This document shows positions 51,984 through 61,408 of a stretch of 64,000 nt of DNA, piece by piece. The position numbers and the translations under genes were made by a program. The first letter of the stretch is position 1. The number at the start of each line of letters is the position of its first letter. Source of the stretch: Sandaracinobacteroides saxicola. Its GTDB lineage: Bacteria > Pseudomonadota > Alphaproteobacteria > Sphingomonadales > Sphingomonadaceae. The stretch spans positions 1,550,001 through 1,614,000 of the forward strand of contig NZ_CP059851.1 in NCBI RefSeq assembly GCF_014117445.1. The letters are read 5' to 3'. The notes under the pieces are model-generated. The model ran no database searches. It was not told the DNA's origin and saw only the letters and a list, made by a program, of their open reading frames with translations.

Positions 51984-51999
51984 TGCAGAGGGCGTGCCA
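51984..51999 (-). promoter_or_regulatory. Sigma-54 promoter of the second urcA-like gene
   Basis: TGGCAC-GCCCT-CTGCA on the minus strand differs from the promoter at 50317-50332 in one base. The match extends on both sides (GACTTGGCACGCCC, TGGCATCAA, GGAGGC), so the whole promoter-leader seems duplicated. Sigma-54 use implies activation by an enhancer protein, most simply the adjacent PspF. Confidence 0.85.
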
Positions 52000-52085
52000 A
52001 GTCGATCGGGAAATTTTTGCTGTTTGGTATCAGATATTTAAGATGGAAGCGTCGATCCCCATACTGAATGAGCGCTGAACCGGAA

Positions 52086-52110
52086 GCCAAGCATTGGGAA
52101 ACATTCCCAA
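52086..52110. promoter_or_regulatory. Candidate PspF enhancer for the second urcA-like gene
   Basis: GCCAAGCATTGGGAA is followed by ACA and TTCCCAA. TTGGGAA-ACA-TTCCCAA (52094-52110) is a perfect inverted repeat. It lies about 87 bp upstream of the sigma-54 promoter and shares GCCAAG-n-TTGGGAA with the site at 50409-50424. The partner site and spacing support a common activator. Confidence 0.6.
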
Positions 52111-52129
52111 CTGTGGGCGTAAACAACCG

Positions 52130-53443
52130 TTAAGGCTGTTTGCCCACGACCGTCAGCGCGGCGGTGGTCAGCGCGTCCACCCCGGTCGCCAGTGTCGGCT
52201 CGGGATCGGGCGCCCAATAGGCGCTGTGCAGGCCGGGCAGTTTGCGGATGTCGCCGCCGGCGTCGGCCCAGGCTTTGGCGCCGACCCCGCCCACCCAGAA
52301 GATGCTGCTCTCGATGCTTTTGTCGGCGTCGTGGAAGCGGCCGAAATCCTCCGCCGCCATCGAGGGCGGCACGGCATAGGCACGCGCGGGGCCGAATCGC
52401 GCCACCAGTGCCGCGGCCACCTGCGCCGTCAGCTTCGGTGTGTTGAAGGTCGCATCGCTCGATTCGGCGCGGGCGAAAACCGGCATGCGGTCGGCCGGCA
52501 CGCCGGCGGCCATCGCCTCCCCATTGGCGATGCGTTCGATGGCGGCGAGCACCCGCGCGCGGACCTCCGGCGCATAGCTGCGCACGGTGAGTTCGAGCTT
52601 GACGCTGTCGGAAATGATGTTGCGCTTGGTGCCACCGTGGATGGTGCCGACCGTCACCACCGCCGGGGTCAGCGGATCGGTTTCGCGGGCGACGATGGAT
52701 TGCAACGTCACCACCGTCCGCGCCGCGATCAGCACCGGATCGATGCCGAAATGCGGCTGCGAGCCGTGGCTGCCGATGCCGCGGACGGTGATGTCCACCG
52801 AATCGACGTTGGCCAGCGCGAAGCCATCGGTCCAGCCGACATGACCGGCGGGCAGGCTGGCGCTGTCATGGATGGCAAGGGCATGCGTCGGTTTGGGAAA
52901 GCGGCTGAACAATCCGTCCTTCAGCATCGCCTGCGCCCCGACGACGATCTCCTCTGCCGGCTGCGCGACCATCACCAGCGTGCCGGACCAGCGCGAACGG
53001 TCGGCCGCCAGTCGGCGCGCGGTGCCGATCCACACCGCCATGTGCACATCGTGGCCACAGGCGTGCATCACCGGCACGGGCGTGCCGTCGGCGCCCTTCC
53101 CCGTCGCCTTGCTGGCATAGGGCAGGCCGGTCGCCTCCCTGACCGGCAGGCCGTCGATGTCGGTACGGATCAGCAGCACGGGGCCGGCGCCGTTGCGCAG
53201 CACCGCGACCACGCCATGTCCGCCGACCTTCTCCGTCACCTCGAAGCCCGTCTCGCGCATCAGGCCGGCGAGACGCGCCGCAGTCTTTTCTTCCTGCAGC
53301 GAGAGTTCGGGCACGGCGTGCAGCGCCTTGTAGAGCGCGACCAGCATCGGCAGGTCGGCCTTCACGCCATTCCCCAGCGCATCGGCGCTGAGCGGCGCGG
53401 CGGCCAACAGCAGCGCGGCGAGAAAGGCAGGGCGCGCGGTCAT
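52130..53443 (-). CDS. M20 family metallopeptidase/amidohydrolase (IAA-amino-acid hydrolase type), exported
   Basis: A 437-residue protein with a signal peptide (MTARPAFLAALLLAAAPLSA). The M20D motifs are PVLLIRTDIDGLPV, VMHACGHDVHMAVW with metal ligands, AQPAEEIVVGAQAML with the catalytic Glu, and RGIGSHGSQPHFGIDPV in the lid domain. Such enzymes remove amino acids from N-acyl or aryl conjugates in the periplasm. It overlaps the corC stop by four bases and ends the fur-to-corC gene run. Confidence 0.9.
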   Translation of the reverse strand: MTARPAFLAALLLAAAPLSADALGNGVKADLPMLVALYKALHAVPELSLQEEKTAARLAGLMRETGFEVTEKVGGHGVVAVLRNGAGPVLLIRTDIDGLPVREATGLPYASKATGKGADGTPVPVMHACGHDVHMAVWIGTARRLAADRSRWSGTLVMVAQPAEEIVVGAQAMLKDGLFSRFPKPTHALAIHDSASLPAGHVGWTDGFALANVDSVDITVRGIGSHGSQPHFGIDPVLIAARTVVTLQSIVARETDPLTPAVVTVGTIHGGTKRNIISDSVKLELTVRSYAPEVRARVLAAIERIANGEAMAAGVPADRMPVFARAESSDATFNTPKLTAQVAAALVARFGPARAYAVPPSMAAEDFGRFHDADKSIESSIFWVGGVGAKAWADAGGDIRKLPGLHSAYWAPDPEPTLATGVDALTTAALTVVGKQP

Positions 53444-54345
53444 TGGTCATCCTCCTGAAACGGCGGGTGCAGCCGGAAGCGTTCGACGCGCAGGCCGTTG
53501 GCCGCGGTCACCTCGAACCGCCAGCCATTGGGATGCTCGATGATCTCGCCCATCGCCGGCACCCGGCCCGCCATCACGAACACCAGCCCGCCCAGCGTGT
53601 CGACATCCTCGTCCGGGTCGTCGAACGGCACGCCCAGTGCCGCCTCCAGCTCGGGAATCGGCAGGCGCGCGTCGGCGTTCCAGCAGCCCTCGACACAGGG
53701 GCTGAGCAGGGTCTCCAACTCGTCGTCATGCTCGTCCTCGATCTCGCCGACGATTTCCTCGACGATGTCCTCGATGGTCACCAGCCCGTCGGTGCCGCCA
53801 TATTCATCGACGATCACCGCCATGTGGGTGCGCGACTGGCGCATCTCGGCCAGCAGGTCGAGCACCGGTTTCGAGGGCGGTACATAGAGCACCGGGCGTA
53901 CCAGCCGGCGGCTGTCGAAATCCAGGAACGGCGCACTGGAGACGGCATCGTCGAAGGTCTCCGCGATGGTCGCGTAAACGTCCTTCACATGGATCATGCC
54001 CTTGATGTCGTCCAGGCTCTCCTCGAACACCGGCATGCGGCTGTGGCCGGCGTCGCGGAAGCGCCGCACCAGTGCCGGGAAGGGCTCGCGCAGGTCGAAG
54101 GCGATGATGGCGCCGCGCTGCACCGCGATGTCGCCGGCCTTGCGCTCCCCCAGGTGCAGCAGGTTGCGCAGCATCAGCCGCTCGCTGGCGTCCAGGTCGT
54201 CGGCATGCGCATCGGCTTCCTGATGCTCCTCGATCGCCTCCTCCAGACTCTCGCGCAGCGAGGCGCCTTCGTTGCGGCCGGTGAGGAACCCGCGCACGGC
54301 CTGCCACAACGAAGGGCCGTCGGTGGTGGTGGCGGGATCAGACAT
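53440..54345 (-). CDS. corC: CorC/YbeX-family CBS-domain protein
   Basis: A 301-residue soluble CorC protein. The paired CBS domains include FPALVRRFRDAGHSRMPVFE and MRQSRTHMAVIVDEYGGTDG, then IEDIVEEIVGEIEDEHDDE, which is diagnostic. A C-terminal CorC_HlyC transporter-associated domain follows. The N-terminal membrane DUF21 domain of larger relatives is absent, as usual for YbeX. It is linked to magnesium or cobalt handling and to ribosome maturation beside ybeY. The start at 54345 overlaps ybeY by eight bases. Confidence 0.9.
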   Translation of the reverse strand: MSDPATTTDGPSLWQAVRGFLTGRNEGASLRESLEEAIEEHQEADAHADDLDASERLMLRNLLHLGERKAGDIAVQRGAIIAFDLREPFPALVRRFRDAGHSRMPVFEESLDDIKGMIHVKDVYATIAETFDDAVSSAPFLDFDSRRLVRPVLYVPPSKPVLDLLAEMRQSRTHMAVIVDEYGGTDGLVTIEDIVEEIVGEIEDEHDDELETLLSPCVEGCWNADARLPIPELEAALGVPFDDPDEDVDTLGGLVFVMAGRVPAMGEIIEHPNGWRFEVTAANGLRVERFRLHPPFQEDDQ

Positions 54346-54853
54346 CGGGGCTTTCCAGGGCATAGGGGTTGGCGATGTGAAGCGTGGCGAGGATCGCGGT
54401 TTCCAGCGCCTCCATCGCCTCTGCCTCGGCGTCGGTCAGATGGTCGTGGCCGAGCAGGTGCAGCGTGCCATGCACCAGCAGGTGGCTGACATGATCGGTC
54501 AGCGGGATCGCCTTTGCCACCGCTTCGGCGACGCAGGTCTCGTGCGCCAGCACCAGATCGCCGAGCATGATGGGCGCACCGGGGGCGGCGGCTTCGGCCT
54601 CCATGGGGAAGCTGAGGATGTTGGTCGGCCGGTCCTTGCCGCGCCAGGCGGCGTTCAGCGCGCGCAGCTCGGCATCGTCGCTCAGGCGGACGGCGATCTC
54701 GGTCGGCCCGCGGACGGCATGGCCGGCGCCCGCCAGGGCGGCACGGATGGCGCGCCGGGCAAGGCCATCCCAATCCTCCGCGCCCCAGTCACCGGCCCCG
54801 ACGCCGGTGTCGATCTGGAGGGGGTCCGGGTCGGGCGAATCGCGATCAGGCAT
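54338..54853 (-). CDS. ybeY: Endoribonuclease YbeY (rRNA maturation factor)
   Basis: A 171-residue metalloprotein with the zinc motif HGTLHLLGHDH near residue 130 and the conserved NAAWRGKDRPTNILSFPMEA. YbeY takes part in 16S rRNA 3' processing and ribosome quality control. The start at 54853 overlaps the phoH stop by eight bases. The order miaB-phoH-ybeY-corC is the classic conserved cluster. Confidence 0.94.
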   Translation of the reverse strand: MPDRDSPDPDPLQIDTGVGAGDWGAEDWDGLARRAIRAALAGAGHAVRGPTEIAVRLSDDAELRALNAAWRGKDRPTNILSFPMEAEAAAPGAPIMLGDLVLAHETCVAEAVAKAIPLTDHVSHLLVHGTLHLLGHDHLTDAEAEAMEALETAILATLHIANPYALESPDV

Positions 54854-55841
54854 CCTGCGGGGGCCCTTCATAGGCTTCGACGATGCGGCCGACGATGGGA
54901 TGGCGGACGACTTCGCGCGCCGAGAAGCGCAGCGTCGCCATGCCGGGAATGCCATCGAGCTTGCGCACCGCATCGGCGAGGCCGGACTTGCTGGCGTCGG
55001 GCAGGTCGACCTGGTTCGGGTCACCGCAGATCACCATGCGGCTGCCCTCGCCGAAACGGGTCAGGAACATCTTCATCTGCAGGGGCGTGGTATTCTGCGC
55101 CTCATCCAGAATGATGAAGGCGTTGGCGAGCGTGCGACCGCGCATGAAGGCCAAGGGAGCGATCTCGATCTCGCCCGAGGCCAGCCGCCGCTCGACCTGC
55201 TCGGCCGGCAGCATGTCGTAGAGCGCGTCGTAAAGCGGACGGAGATAGGGATCGACCTTGTCCTTCATGTCGCCGGGCAGGAAGCCGAGCCGCTCGCCGG
55301 CCTCTACCGCCGGGCGGGACAGGATGAGGCGGTCGACCGAGCCCGCGACCAGCTGACTGACCGCCTGCGCGACGGCGAGATAGGTCTTGCCGGTGCCGGC
55401 CGGGCCGAGCGCGAAGATGATGTCCGCCTTCGCCAGCGCCTCGACATAGCGGATCTGGGTGGGGCTGCGCGGCACGATGGTCTTGCGGCGCGTGCGGATC
55501 ATCAGCGCGGGTGCCCTGCCCTCCTCGGCGCGCACCAGCCCCTCCATCGAGGGGGTGCCGGCCATGGCGACGGCGGCCTCGACATCGCCGCTGTCCAGCC
55601 GCTGGCCCTGGGCCAGCCGGTTGTAGAGCGAGGTGAGGATATCGCGCGCCTGGGCGATGGCGTGGGCGTCGCCCTCGATGGCGACGCGATTGCCGCGCGC
55701 GGCGATATAGACGCCGAGCCGGTTTTCCACCGTTATCAGGTTCTGGTCATATTGGCCGAACAGCGGCCCCAGCAGCTGCGGCTTGTCGAACTCGACTTCC
55801 AGCCGGGCACGGTCGGCCTCCGCGGTGGCTTTCTTCACCAT
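54846..55841 (-). CDS. phoH: PhoH family ATPase (PhoH-like protein)
   Basis: A 331-residue P-loop ATPase. Walker A is [20 protein letters not shown], Walker B is [20 protein letters not shown], and [15 protein letters not shown] is conserved in the PhoH/YbeZ family. An N-terminal KH-like RNA-binding region precedes it. YbeZ works with YbeY in RNA metabolism. It overlaps miaB by seven bases and ybeY by eight bases. Confidence 0.94.
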   Translation of the reverse strand: MVKKATAEADRARLEVEFDKPQLLGPLFGQYDQNLITVENRLGVYIAARGNRVAIEGDAHAIAQARDILTSLYNRLAQGQRLDSGDVEAAVAMAGTPSMEGLVRAEEGRAPALMIRTRRKTIVPRSPTQIRYVEALAKADIIFALGPAGTGKTYLAVAQAVSQLVAGSVDRLILSRPAVEAGERLGFLPGDMKDKVDPYLRPLYDALYDMLPAEQVERRLASGEIEIAPLAFMRGRTLANAFIILDEAQNTTPLQMKMFLTRFGEGSRMVICGDPNQVDLPDASKSGLADAVRKLDGIPGMATLRFSAREVVRHPIVGRIVEAYEGPPQDA

Positions 55842-57253
55842 GCCTCTGCCATCTGCTGCACCGGCTGTCCCTCCAGGCTCGATTGGGTTGCGTTGACGAG
55901 GTCGACCGTCACCAGGTCGCCGATGGCAAGACCGGGTGCCCGCACATGCACCGATTGCAGCCAGGGCGACTTGCCGATGAACTGGCCGGGCAATTTGCCT
56001 TCCCGTTCCAGCAGGATGGTGGTGCGCCGGCCGATGCTGGCGCGGTTGAAGGCGGTCTGGTCGGCGGCCAGCTGCGCCTGGAGCGCGGCGAGGCGGGCGT
56101 CCTTCACCTCTTCGGGAATCTGGTCGGCGCTGTCCGCGGCAGGCGTGCCGAGGCGCGGCGAATATTTGAAGCTGTAGGCCTGGGCGTAGCCCATTTCGGC
56201 TGCGAGCTTCAGCGTGGCCTCGAAATCGGCGTCGGTTTCACCGGGGAAGCCGACGATGAAGTCCGAGGAGAGCGCGATGTCGGGCCGTGCGGCACGCACG
56301 CGGTCGATGATGGCGCGGTAGAAATCGGCGCCGTGGCGGCGGTTCATCGCCTTCAGGATGCGGTCGCTGCCGCTCTGCACCGGCAGGTGAAGGTAGGGCA
56401 TCAGCGCCGGCAGGTCGCGGTGGGCGGCAATCAGCGTCTTGTCCATGTCGCGCGGGTGGCTGGTGGTATAGCGCAGGCGGCGGATGCCGAGGTCGGCGAC
56501 GGCATGCAGCAGGTCGGCGAAGGTCCGGCCGTCATGGCCCCAGGCATTCACATTCTGGCCCAGCAGCGTGAGTTCCCGGGCACCGCCGTCGATGAGGGCG
56601 CGTGCCTCGTCCAGGATGGCGGGCAATGCGCGCGAGGCCTCCGCGCCACGGGTATAGGGGACGACGCAGAAGGCGCAGAATTTGTCGCAGCCTTCCTGCA
56701 CGGTCAGGAAGGCGGAGGGCGGCACGCGCCGGGCACGCGGCGGCAGCGCGGCGAACTTGGCGAGGCCGGGCATGCCGGTTTCGACGATGGCGCCGTTGCC
56801 GGCGCGCGCCACCAGCGACGGCAGGCTGTGATAGGCCTGCGGACCGACGACGATATCGATCGCCGGCATCCGGCGCGCCATTTCGCCGCCTTCCGCCTGG
56901 GCAACACAGCCGGCGACCGCGATCACCGGCTTGGCGCGGCCGGCGCGTTCGGCGCGGTGGCGGATGCGGCCGACTTCCGAATAGATTTTCTCGGCGGCCT
57001 TTTCCCGGATGTGGCAGCTGTTGAGCACGATGATATCGGCGTCGGCATCTGCCGCCTCGACATGACCGGCAGCGCGCAGCGATTCGGCCATGCGCTCGCT
57101 GTCATACACGTTCATCTGGCAGCCGAAGCTTCGCACAGCAAAGCTTCTGCTTTTCTGCTCGCCGCCTGCGACGGAGAAAGGCGGCGCACTGGCGCCGGCG
57201 GCCGGTCGGCCTTGCGGCTGCGCCGGGGGCGGTGAACCGTCGGTCGCGGTCAT
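55835..57253 (-). CDS. miaB: tRNA-2-methylthio-N6-dimethylallyladenosine synthase MiaB
   Basis: A 472-residue radical SAM methylthiotransferase. The N-terminal UPF0004 domain has [18 protein letters not shown] and [12 protein letters not shown]. The radical SAM cluster is [17 protein letters not shown]-terminal TRAM domain ends near [18 protein letters not shown]. About 45 extra residues rich in Pro and Ala precede the UPF0004 domain. It adds a methylthio group to i6A37 of tRNAs reading UNN codons. The ATG overlaps the plsC stop by four bases. Confidence 0.94.
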   Translation of the reverse strand: MTATDGSPPPAQPQGRPAAGASAPPFSVAGGEQKSRSFAVRSFGCQMNVYDSERMAESLRAAGHVEAADADADIIVLNSCHIREKAAEKIYSEVGRIRHRAERAGRAKPVIAVAGCVAQAEGGEMARRMPAIDIVVGPQAYHSLPSLVARAGNGAIVETGMPGLAKFAALPPRARRVPPSAFLTVQEGCDKFCAFCVVPYTRGAEASRALPAILDEARALIDGGARELTLLGQNVNAWGHDGRTFADLLHAVADLGIRRLRYTTSHPRDMDKTLIAAHRDLPALMPYLHLPVQSGSDRILKAMNRRHGADFYRAIIDRVRAARPDIALSSDFIVGFPGETDADFEATLKLAAEMGYAQAYSFKYSPRLGTPAADSADQIPEEVKDARLAALQAQLAADQTAFNRASIGRRTTILLEREGKLPGQFIGKSPWLQSVHVRAPGLAIGDLVTVDLVNATQSSLEGQPVQQMAEAW

Positions 57254-58047
57254 GCGTGCCCCCGGGTCAGCGTGCGATAGCCCTCGGCAACTTTGGCCTG
57301 ACAATATTTCGCCAGTTCCTTGCGGTTGGCGAAATCGGCGCGGCGGATGGGTTCGTGACAGAGGATTTCGGCACGGAACCGCCCCATGCGCATGAAATCA
57401 AGCGCGTGCGGCCCCAGGTCGGTGTCGCCGATCCAGCTGATCTCGATGCGACGGTTGCGCGTCATCGGCAGGCCATTCAGTTCGGTGTAGGCGACGCTGA
57501 GGGGCTGGATGCGGAAATCCTCGCTTCCCGGGCCTTCGACCACCGAGAACAGCGTCGATTTGAACGGCAGCAGGTGGACGCCATCGTTGGTGGTGCCTTC
57601 GGGAAACAGGAACACATTCTCGCCCGCGCGCAGCCGGTCGGCGATGGCGTTGGACTGCTCACCCGATGCCTGACGGCGCGCCCGTTCGATATAGATGGTG
57701 CGTTGCAAGTCCGCCATGAAGCCGACGAAGCCCATCGCGCCGACTTCCGACTTGGCCACGAAACTGCCGTGAAGTTGCGAGCCGAGGACGGGGATGTCCA
57801 TCCAGCTGAGATGGTTGGAAACGTAAAGCACCGAACCATTTGCAGGCGTACCCTGCAAGCGCACATGAACCCCCAGCGAGGCGTTGAACATGCGGTGGAA
57901 CAGCAGGGGCAGGCGTTGCGATTTCGGCAGCGAGACCGCGCGGGTGGCGACGATGGCGGGCACGATCACGCCCGTCGCCGCGAGCACGCCCGACACCGAC
58001 TTCACATGGCCCATGCGCTGGAAGGGGCGCTCGGCGGCGAGGGGCAT
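57250..58047 (-). CDS. plsC: 1-acyl-sn-glycerol-3-phosphate acyltransferase (PlsC family)
   Basis: A 265-residue membrane-bound acyltransferase. Motif I is [14 protein letters not shown] (H-x4-D). [19 protein letters not shown] is motif III, and [13 protein letters not shown] corresponds to motif IV. An N-terminal membrane helix includes [18 protein letters not shown]. It makes phosphatidic acid from lysophosphatidic acid, or acts on a lysolipid such as an ornithine lipid precursor. It follows fur by eight bases. Confidence 0.88.
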   Translation of the reverse strand: MPLAAERPFQRMGHVKSVSGVLAATGVIVPAIVATRAVSLPKSQRLPLLFHRMFNASLGVHVRLQGTPANGSVLYVSNHLSWMDIPVLGSQLHGSFVAKSEVGAMGFVGFMADLQRTIYIERARRQASGEQSNAIADRLRAGENVFLFPEGTTNDGVHLLPFKSTLFSVVEGPGSEDFRIQPLSVAYTELNGLPMTRNRRIEISWIGDTDLGPHALDFMRMGRFRAEILCHEPIRRADFANRKELAKYCQAKVAEGYRTLTRGHA

Positions 58048-58055
58048 GGCGTGCG

Positions 58056-58478
58056 TCAGTTGGCGGCTTTCAGCGGCACGGCGTACAGCTCCATGCGGTG
58101 ATCGACCAGCCGATAACCCAGCCGTTCGGCGATACGCGCCTGCAACGCTTCCAGTTCGTCGTCATGAAACTCGATCACACGGCCGCTTTCCACATCGATC
58201 AGATGGTCATGATGTTCGTCGGACGTGGTTTCATAGCGGCTGCGCCCGTTGCGGAAATCATGCCGCTCCAGGATGCCGGCTTCTTCGAACAGGCGCACGG
58301 TGCGATAGACGGTGGCAATCGAGATGCCGCGGTCGATGGCCGCGGCGCGCCGGTGCAGCTCCTCGACATCGGGATGATCGACGGCGTCGGACAGCACGCG
58401 GGCGATGACGCGCCGCTGCTCGGTGATCCGCAGCCCCTTCTTTGCGCAAAGCGCCTCGATGTCGATCGAGCCTGGCAT
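58056..58478 (-). CDS. fur: Fur family transcriptional regulator (Fur/Mur)
   Basis: A 140-residue winged-helix metalloregulator. The DNA-binding part is RITEQRRVIARVLSDAVDHP with ISIATVYRTVRLFEEAGIL. The metal site includes DEHHDHLIDVESGRVIEF. The C-terminal CxxC structural zinc motifs of E. coli Fur are absent, as is usual in alphaproteobacterial Fur/Mur proteins, which may sense iron or manganese. It probably heads the fur-plsC-miaB-phoH-ybeY-corC-M20 run. Confidence 0.9.
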   Translation of the reverse strand: MPGSIDIEALCAKKGLRITEQRRVIARVLSDAVDHPDVEELHRRAAAIDRGISIATVYRTVRLFEEAGILERHDFRNGRSRYETTSDEHHDHLIDVESGRVIEFHDDELEALQARIAERLGYRLVDHRMELYAVPLKAAN

Positions 58479-58582
58479 TCAACACCTGCGAAACACGGCC
58501 CTGCGCCGCGCCAGCACAATAAGCGGTGCGCCGCGCGACGGCAAGGTCGCACGGCGCATTTTGCCGCCTGGGGCGTGCCGCC

Positions 58583-59002
58583 CTATTTGCGCTTGCGCCC
58601 GGCGCGGCCGGTGCCCAGCCCGATTTCCTTCGCCAGCCGGCGCCGCGCCTCGGCATAGTTGGGCGCCACCATCGGATAGTCCGCCGGCAGATTCCACTTT
58701 GCCCGATATTGTTCCGGCGTCATGCCGAACGCCGTCATCAGGTGGCGCTTGAGCATTTTCAGCTTCTTGCCGTCTTCCAGGCAGACGATGTAGTCGGGCT
58801 TGATCGACGTGCGCACCGGAACCGCCGGTTCCTGCTTCACTTCGACCGGTGCCGCGGTGCCGCCCAGGCCCGCCAGCGTCGCAAAGACATTCTGGATCAG
58901 CTGCGGCAGGTCGTTGACCGCCACGCTGTTGTTGGACACATGGCTGGAAACGATGTCCGCTGTCAGCGACAGCAGTTCATTATGCTCCGGATTATCGCTC
59001 AT
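58583..59002 (-). CDS. mucR: MucR/Ros family zinc-finger transcriptional regulator
   Basis: A 139-residue regulator. The C2H2-like finger is [19 protein letters not shown], followed by [20 protein letters not shown] and [20 protein letters not shown], all hallmarks of MucR. These H-NS-like oligomeric proteins bind AT-rich DNA and govern exopolysaccharide, motility and virulence genes in Alphaproteobacteria. In the finger the first two metal ligands are reduced to one Cys, a known variant. The gene stands alone between fur and rimI. Confidence 0.93.
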   Translation of the reverse strand: MSDNPEHNELLSLTADIVSSHVSNNSVAVNDLPQLIQNVFATLAGLGGTAAPVEVKQEPAVPVRTSIKPDYIVCLEDGKKLKMLKRHLMTAFGMTPEQYRAKWNLPADYPMVAPNYAEARRRLAKEIGLGTGRAGRKRK

Positions 59003-59098
59003 TCTCTTGATCCCTTTGTTTGCTCTCGGCTGCGACCCGGGTTTTCCGCCATCTGTTTTGGTGGTTTTTTGGCCGGGTATTTGGACGCTAAATAATCA

Positions 59099-59581
59099 TC
59101 AGTCCTTTTGCAACGGGCAATTCAAGGTGATCGCATCCCACAATTCGCCGTCAGAGCCACGATAATAGCCCTTTCGCTGACCGATTTTTACAAAGCCGGC
59201 GCCTTGATACAGCCGTTGTGCCGCGTGATTGTTGGCACGCACTTCCAGAAACAGCCGTTGCGCCTGGCGCAGCCGCGCCTGCGCCTTGACATGCGCCATC
59301 ATCTGTCGCCCCAACCCCTGCCGCTGGCAGTCTCGGGAACAGGCGCACAGCAGCAGCTCGACCTCATCGAGCAGCTGGCGGGAGAGCGCGAACAGCACCA
59401 GCCGGTCGCCGACATGCCCCAGATCGAGCCAGGTGCCGGGAAATGCCAGCGAATCGCGAAGCTGCGCCTCGTTCCAGGCTTCGCCAAAGGCCGGATCGAA
59501 CGCCTGCCGCACCAGGGCGGCCACAGGAGCCACATCGGCGGCGGTTCCGCCGCGCCAGCGCAGCGGTTCAGGCGCCGACAT
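59099..59581 (-). CDS. rimI: RimI-like GNAT N-acetyltransferase
   Basis: A 160-residue GNAT protein. The acetyl-CoA loop is DCQRQGLGRQMMAHVKAQAR, and LFLEVRANNHAAQRLYQGAG with FVKIGQRKGYYRG matches RimI. It likely acetylates the N-terminus of ribosomal protein S18 or similar targets. It overlaps tsaB by 14 bases, and the tsaB-rimI pairing is widely conserved. The start at 59581 gives MSAPEPLRWRGG and avoids a longer overlap. Confidence 0.88.
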   Translation of the reverse strand: MSAPEPLRWRGGTAADVAPVAALVRQAFDPAFGEAWNEAQLRDSLAFPGTWLDLGHVGDRLVLFALSRQLLDEVELLLCACSRDCQRQGLGRQMMAHVKAQARLRQAQRLFLEVRANNHAAQRLYQGAGFVKIGQRKGYYRGSDGELWDAITLNCPLQKD

Positions 59582-60176
59582 GATCCGCCGGACGGACATA
59601 GCGTGCAATCGGATCACCAAGGCAGCCGGTCAGAAAACGCGCGTTCGAGGCGCATGGCGGGTCGCCGGCAAGGCGCGTGGCAACGCCGGGCAGAAGGCCC
59701 GTGCCGACCAGCGCGGCATCCGCGGCCACCGCGTGGGGCATGCCGGGGCGAAGCGCGACGGGATCGGCGAGGGACCGGCCGTCGGGCCTGCCGATCGGCT
59801 CCAGCCAGACCTGCCCTCGCGGGGCGGCAAGCGCCACCCAGAGCGGCGTATCGGCATCGCGCAGAAAAGGCGCTGCGGTCAGCAGGCTGCTTGACACGCC
59901 CGCCACCGGCACACCCCAGGCGAGACCAAGCGCGCGCGCCGCCGCGATCCCGATGCGCAGGCCCGTGAAGCTGCCGGGGCCGGTCTCCACCACGATGCGC
60001 GCCGGGCGCTGGCCGCCCAGCATCGCACGCACCGCCGGCAGCAGTGCATCGGCCTGGCCGCGGGGCGCCGGATCGTCGTGCGCCGCGAGCAATTCTGCCC
60101 CCGCGATCAACGCGAGCGACAGCGTATGACCGGTGGCGACAACCAAGACAGGCTGCGACGTCAGACGATCCGGCAT
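59568..60176 (-). CDS. tsaB: tRNA threonylcarbamoyladenosine biosynthesis protein TsaB
   Basis: A 202-residue ASKHA-fold protein. The conserved core is VVETGPGSFTGLRIGIAAAR followed by ALGLAWGVPVAGVSS. TsaB with TsaD and TsaE forms t6A37 on ANN-decoding tRNAs. It lacks the metal site of TsaD, as expected. It overlaps the nitroreductase gene upstream by 16 bp and rimI downstream by 14 bp. Confidence 0.92.
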   Translation of the reverse strand: MPDRLTSQPVLVVATGHTLSLALIAGAELLAAHDDPAPRGQADALLPAVRAMLGGQRPARIVVETGPGSFTGLRIGIAAARALGLAWGVPVAGVSSSLLTAAPFLRDADTPLWVALAAPRGQVWLEPIGRPDGRSLADPVALRPGMPHAVAADAALVGTGLLPGVATRLAGDPPCASNARFLTGCLGDPIARYVRPADHVGA

Positions 60177-60748
60177 ATCTCGTCGAAATCGAAGCGCGGG
60201 CTGCGCGGAAAGACTTTCTCACCGGTGCCGTGGCCGATCGAGCAGATGAAATTGGTTTCCACACGGGTCCCTGACCAGAAAGCGGCATCGACCGCCGCCT
60301 TGTCAAACCCCGACATCGGGCCGGCATCCAGGCCCAGCGCACGGGCGGCGAGGATCAGATAGCCGCCCTGAAGCGTGCCGTTGCGGAACGCCGTCTCGCG
60401 CGTCAGCTCGGGGGTGGCGGTGAACCAGTTGCTGGCGTCGGTATGCGGGAACAGACGCCGCATGTGGCGGTGAAATTCCAGGTCCATGCCGATGATGACG
60501 GTGCAGGGCGCCGCCAGGATCTTCGCCCGGTTCCCCTCCGACGCGCAGGCTGACAGCTTCGCCCGTTCCGCCTCGCTGGTCACGAAGATGAAGCGCGCCG
60601 GCGAGCAGTTGGCCGACGTCGGCCCCAGCTTCACCAGGTCATAGAGCCCACGCAGCTGCGCCTCCGGCAGCGGCTCGGGCTGCCAGTCATATTGGGTGCG
60701 GGCGGTGACAAACAGCTGGTCGAGGGCATCGGCAGGCAGGGCGGACAT
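60161..60748 (-). CDS. Malonic semialdehyde reductase/nitroreductase (RutE-like)
   Basis: A 195-residue FMN-dependent nitroreductase-fold protein. YDLVKLGPTSANCSPARFIF, LILAARALGLDAGPMSGFD and the C-terminal FICSIGHGTGEKVFPRSPR match the RutE/HadB group. RutE reduces malonic semialdehyde in pyrimidine breakdown; no rut operon is here, so detoxification of other aldehydes or nitro compounds is possible. It lies 21 bp after a NifU-type gene and overlaps tsaB. Confidence 0.9.
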   Translation of the reverse strand: MSALPADALDQLFVTARTQYDWQPEPLPEAQLRGLYDLVKLGPTSANCSPARFIFVTSEAERAKLSACASEGNRAKILAAPCTVIIGMDLEFHRHMRRLFPHTDASNWFTATPELTRETAFRNGTLQGGYLILAARALGLDAGPMSGFDKAAVDAAFWSGTRVETNFICSIGHGTGEKVFPRSPRFDFDEICRIV

Positions 60749-60769
60749 GACAACCTTTCATTGGCAACA

Positions 60770-61324
60770 TCAAACGGCGCGGACTTCGGTCACTTCGGGA
60801 ACATAATATTTCAGCAGGTTTTCGATGCCGCCTTTCAGCGTTGCTGTCGAGGAGGGACAGCCGGCGCAACTGCCCTGCATGTGCAGATAGACGATGCCGC
60901 GCTGGAAGCCGCGGTAGACGATGTCGCCGCCGTCATTCGCCACCGCCGGCCGGATGCGCGTGTCGAGCAGGTCGCGGATCTGGTCGACGATGTCGGCGTC
61001 GGCGGGGTCGTCGAAGGTTTCGGCCTCGACCGCATCACTGTTCAACAGCGGCGCGCCGCTGGCGAAATGATCGGCGATGATGCCGAGGATGTCCGGACGC
61101 AGCGTGGCCCATTCGGCACTGCCCGGCGCCTTTGTGACGGTGATGAAGTCCTGGCCGAAAAACACCCGTTCGACATCGCCCAGCGAGAACAGGGCCCGGG
61201 CGAGCGGTGAGCGGTCGGCGGCATCGGCATCGGCGAAATCATGGGTGGCGTCGGGCGACACGCTCCGCCCCGGCAGGAACTTCAGCGTGGCGGGGTTGGG
61301 GGTGCGTTCGGTCTCGATCAGCAT
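60770..61324 (-). CDS. NifU family iron-sulfur scaffold (Nfu-type)
   Basis: A 184-residue protein. The N-terminal Nfu domain has TERTPNPATLKFLPGRSV and DVERVFFGQDFITVTK. The C-terminal NifU domain carries the cluster-binding CAGCPSS in GSCAGCPSSTATLKGGIE. It transfers iron-sulfur clusters to target proteins. It is the first gene of a run leading through the nitroreductase to tsaB-rimI. Confidence 0.93.
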   Translation of the reverse strand: MLIETERTPNPATLKFLPGRSVSPDATHDFADADAADRSPLARALFSLGDVERVFFGQDFITVTKAPGSAEWATLRPDILGIIADHFASGAPLLNSDAVEAETFDDPADADIVDQIRDLLDTRIRPAVANDGGDIVYRGFQRGIVYLHMQGSCAGCPSSTATLKGGIENLLKYYVPEVTEVRAV

Positions 61325-61408
61325 GGCACATCCTTCGCGCCATCAGGGCGCGTTGATCTTGGTCATCCCCATGTGGCGAGCATTGCCCGCCGCTTCAACA
61401 GCCAATTG

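Noticed and set aside
52094-53458. A 454-codon plus-strand frame opposite the M20 hydrolase
   Set aside because: Antisense to an M20 gene with intact metal ligands; the composition is typical of a shadow frame.
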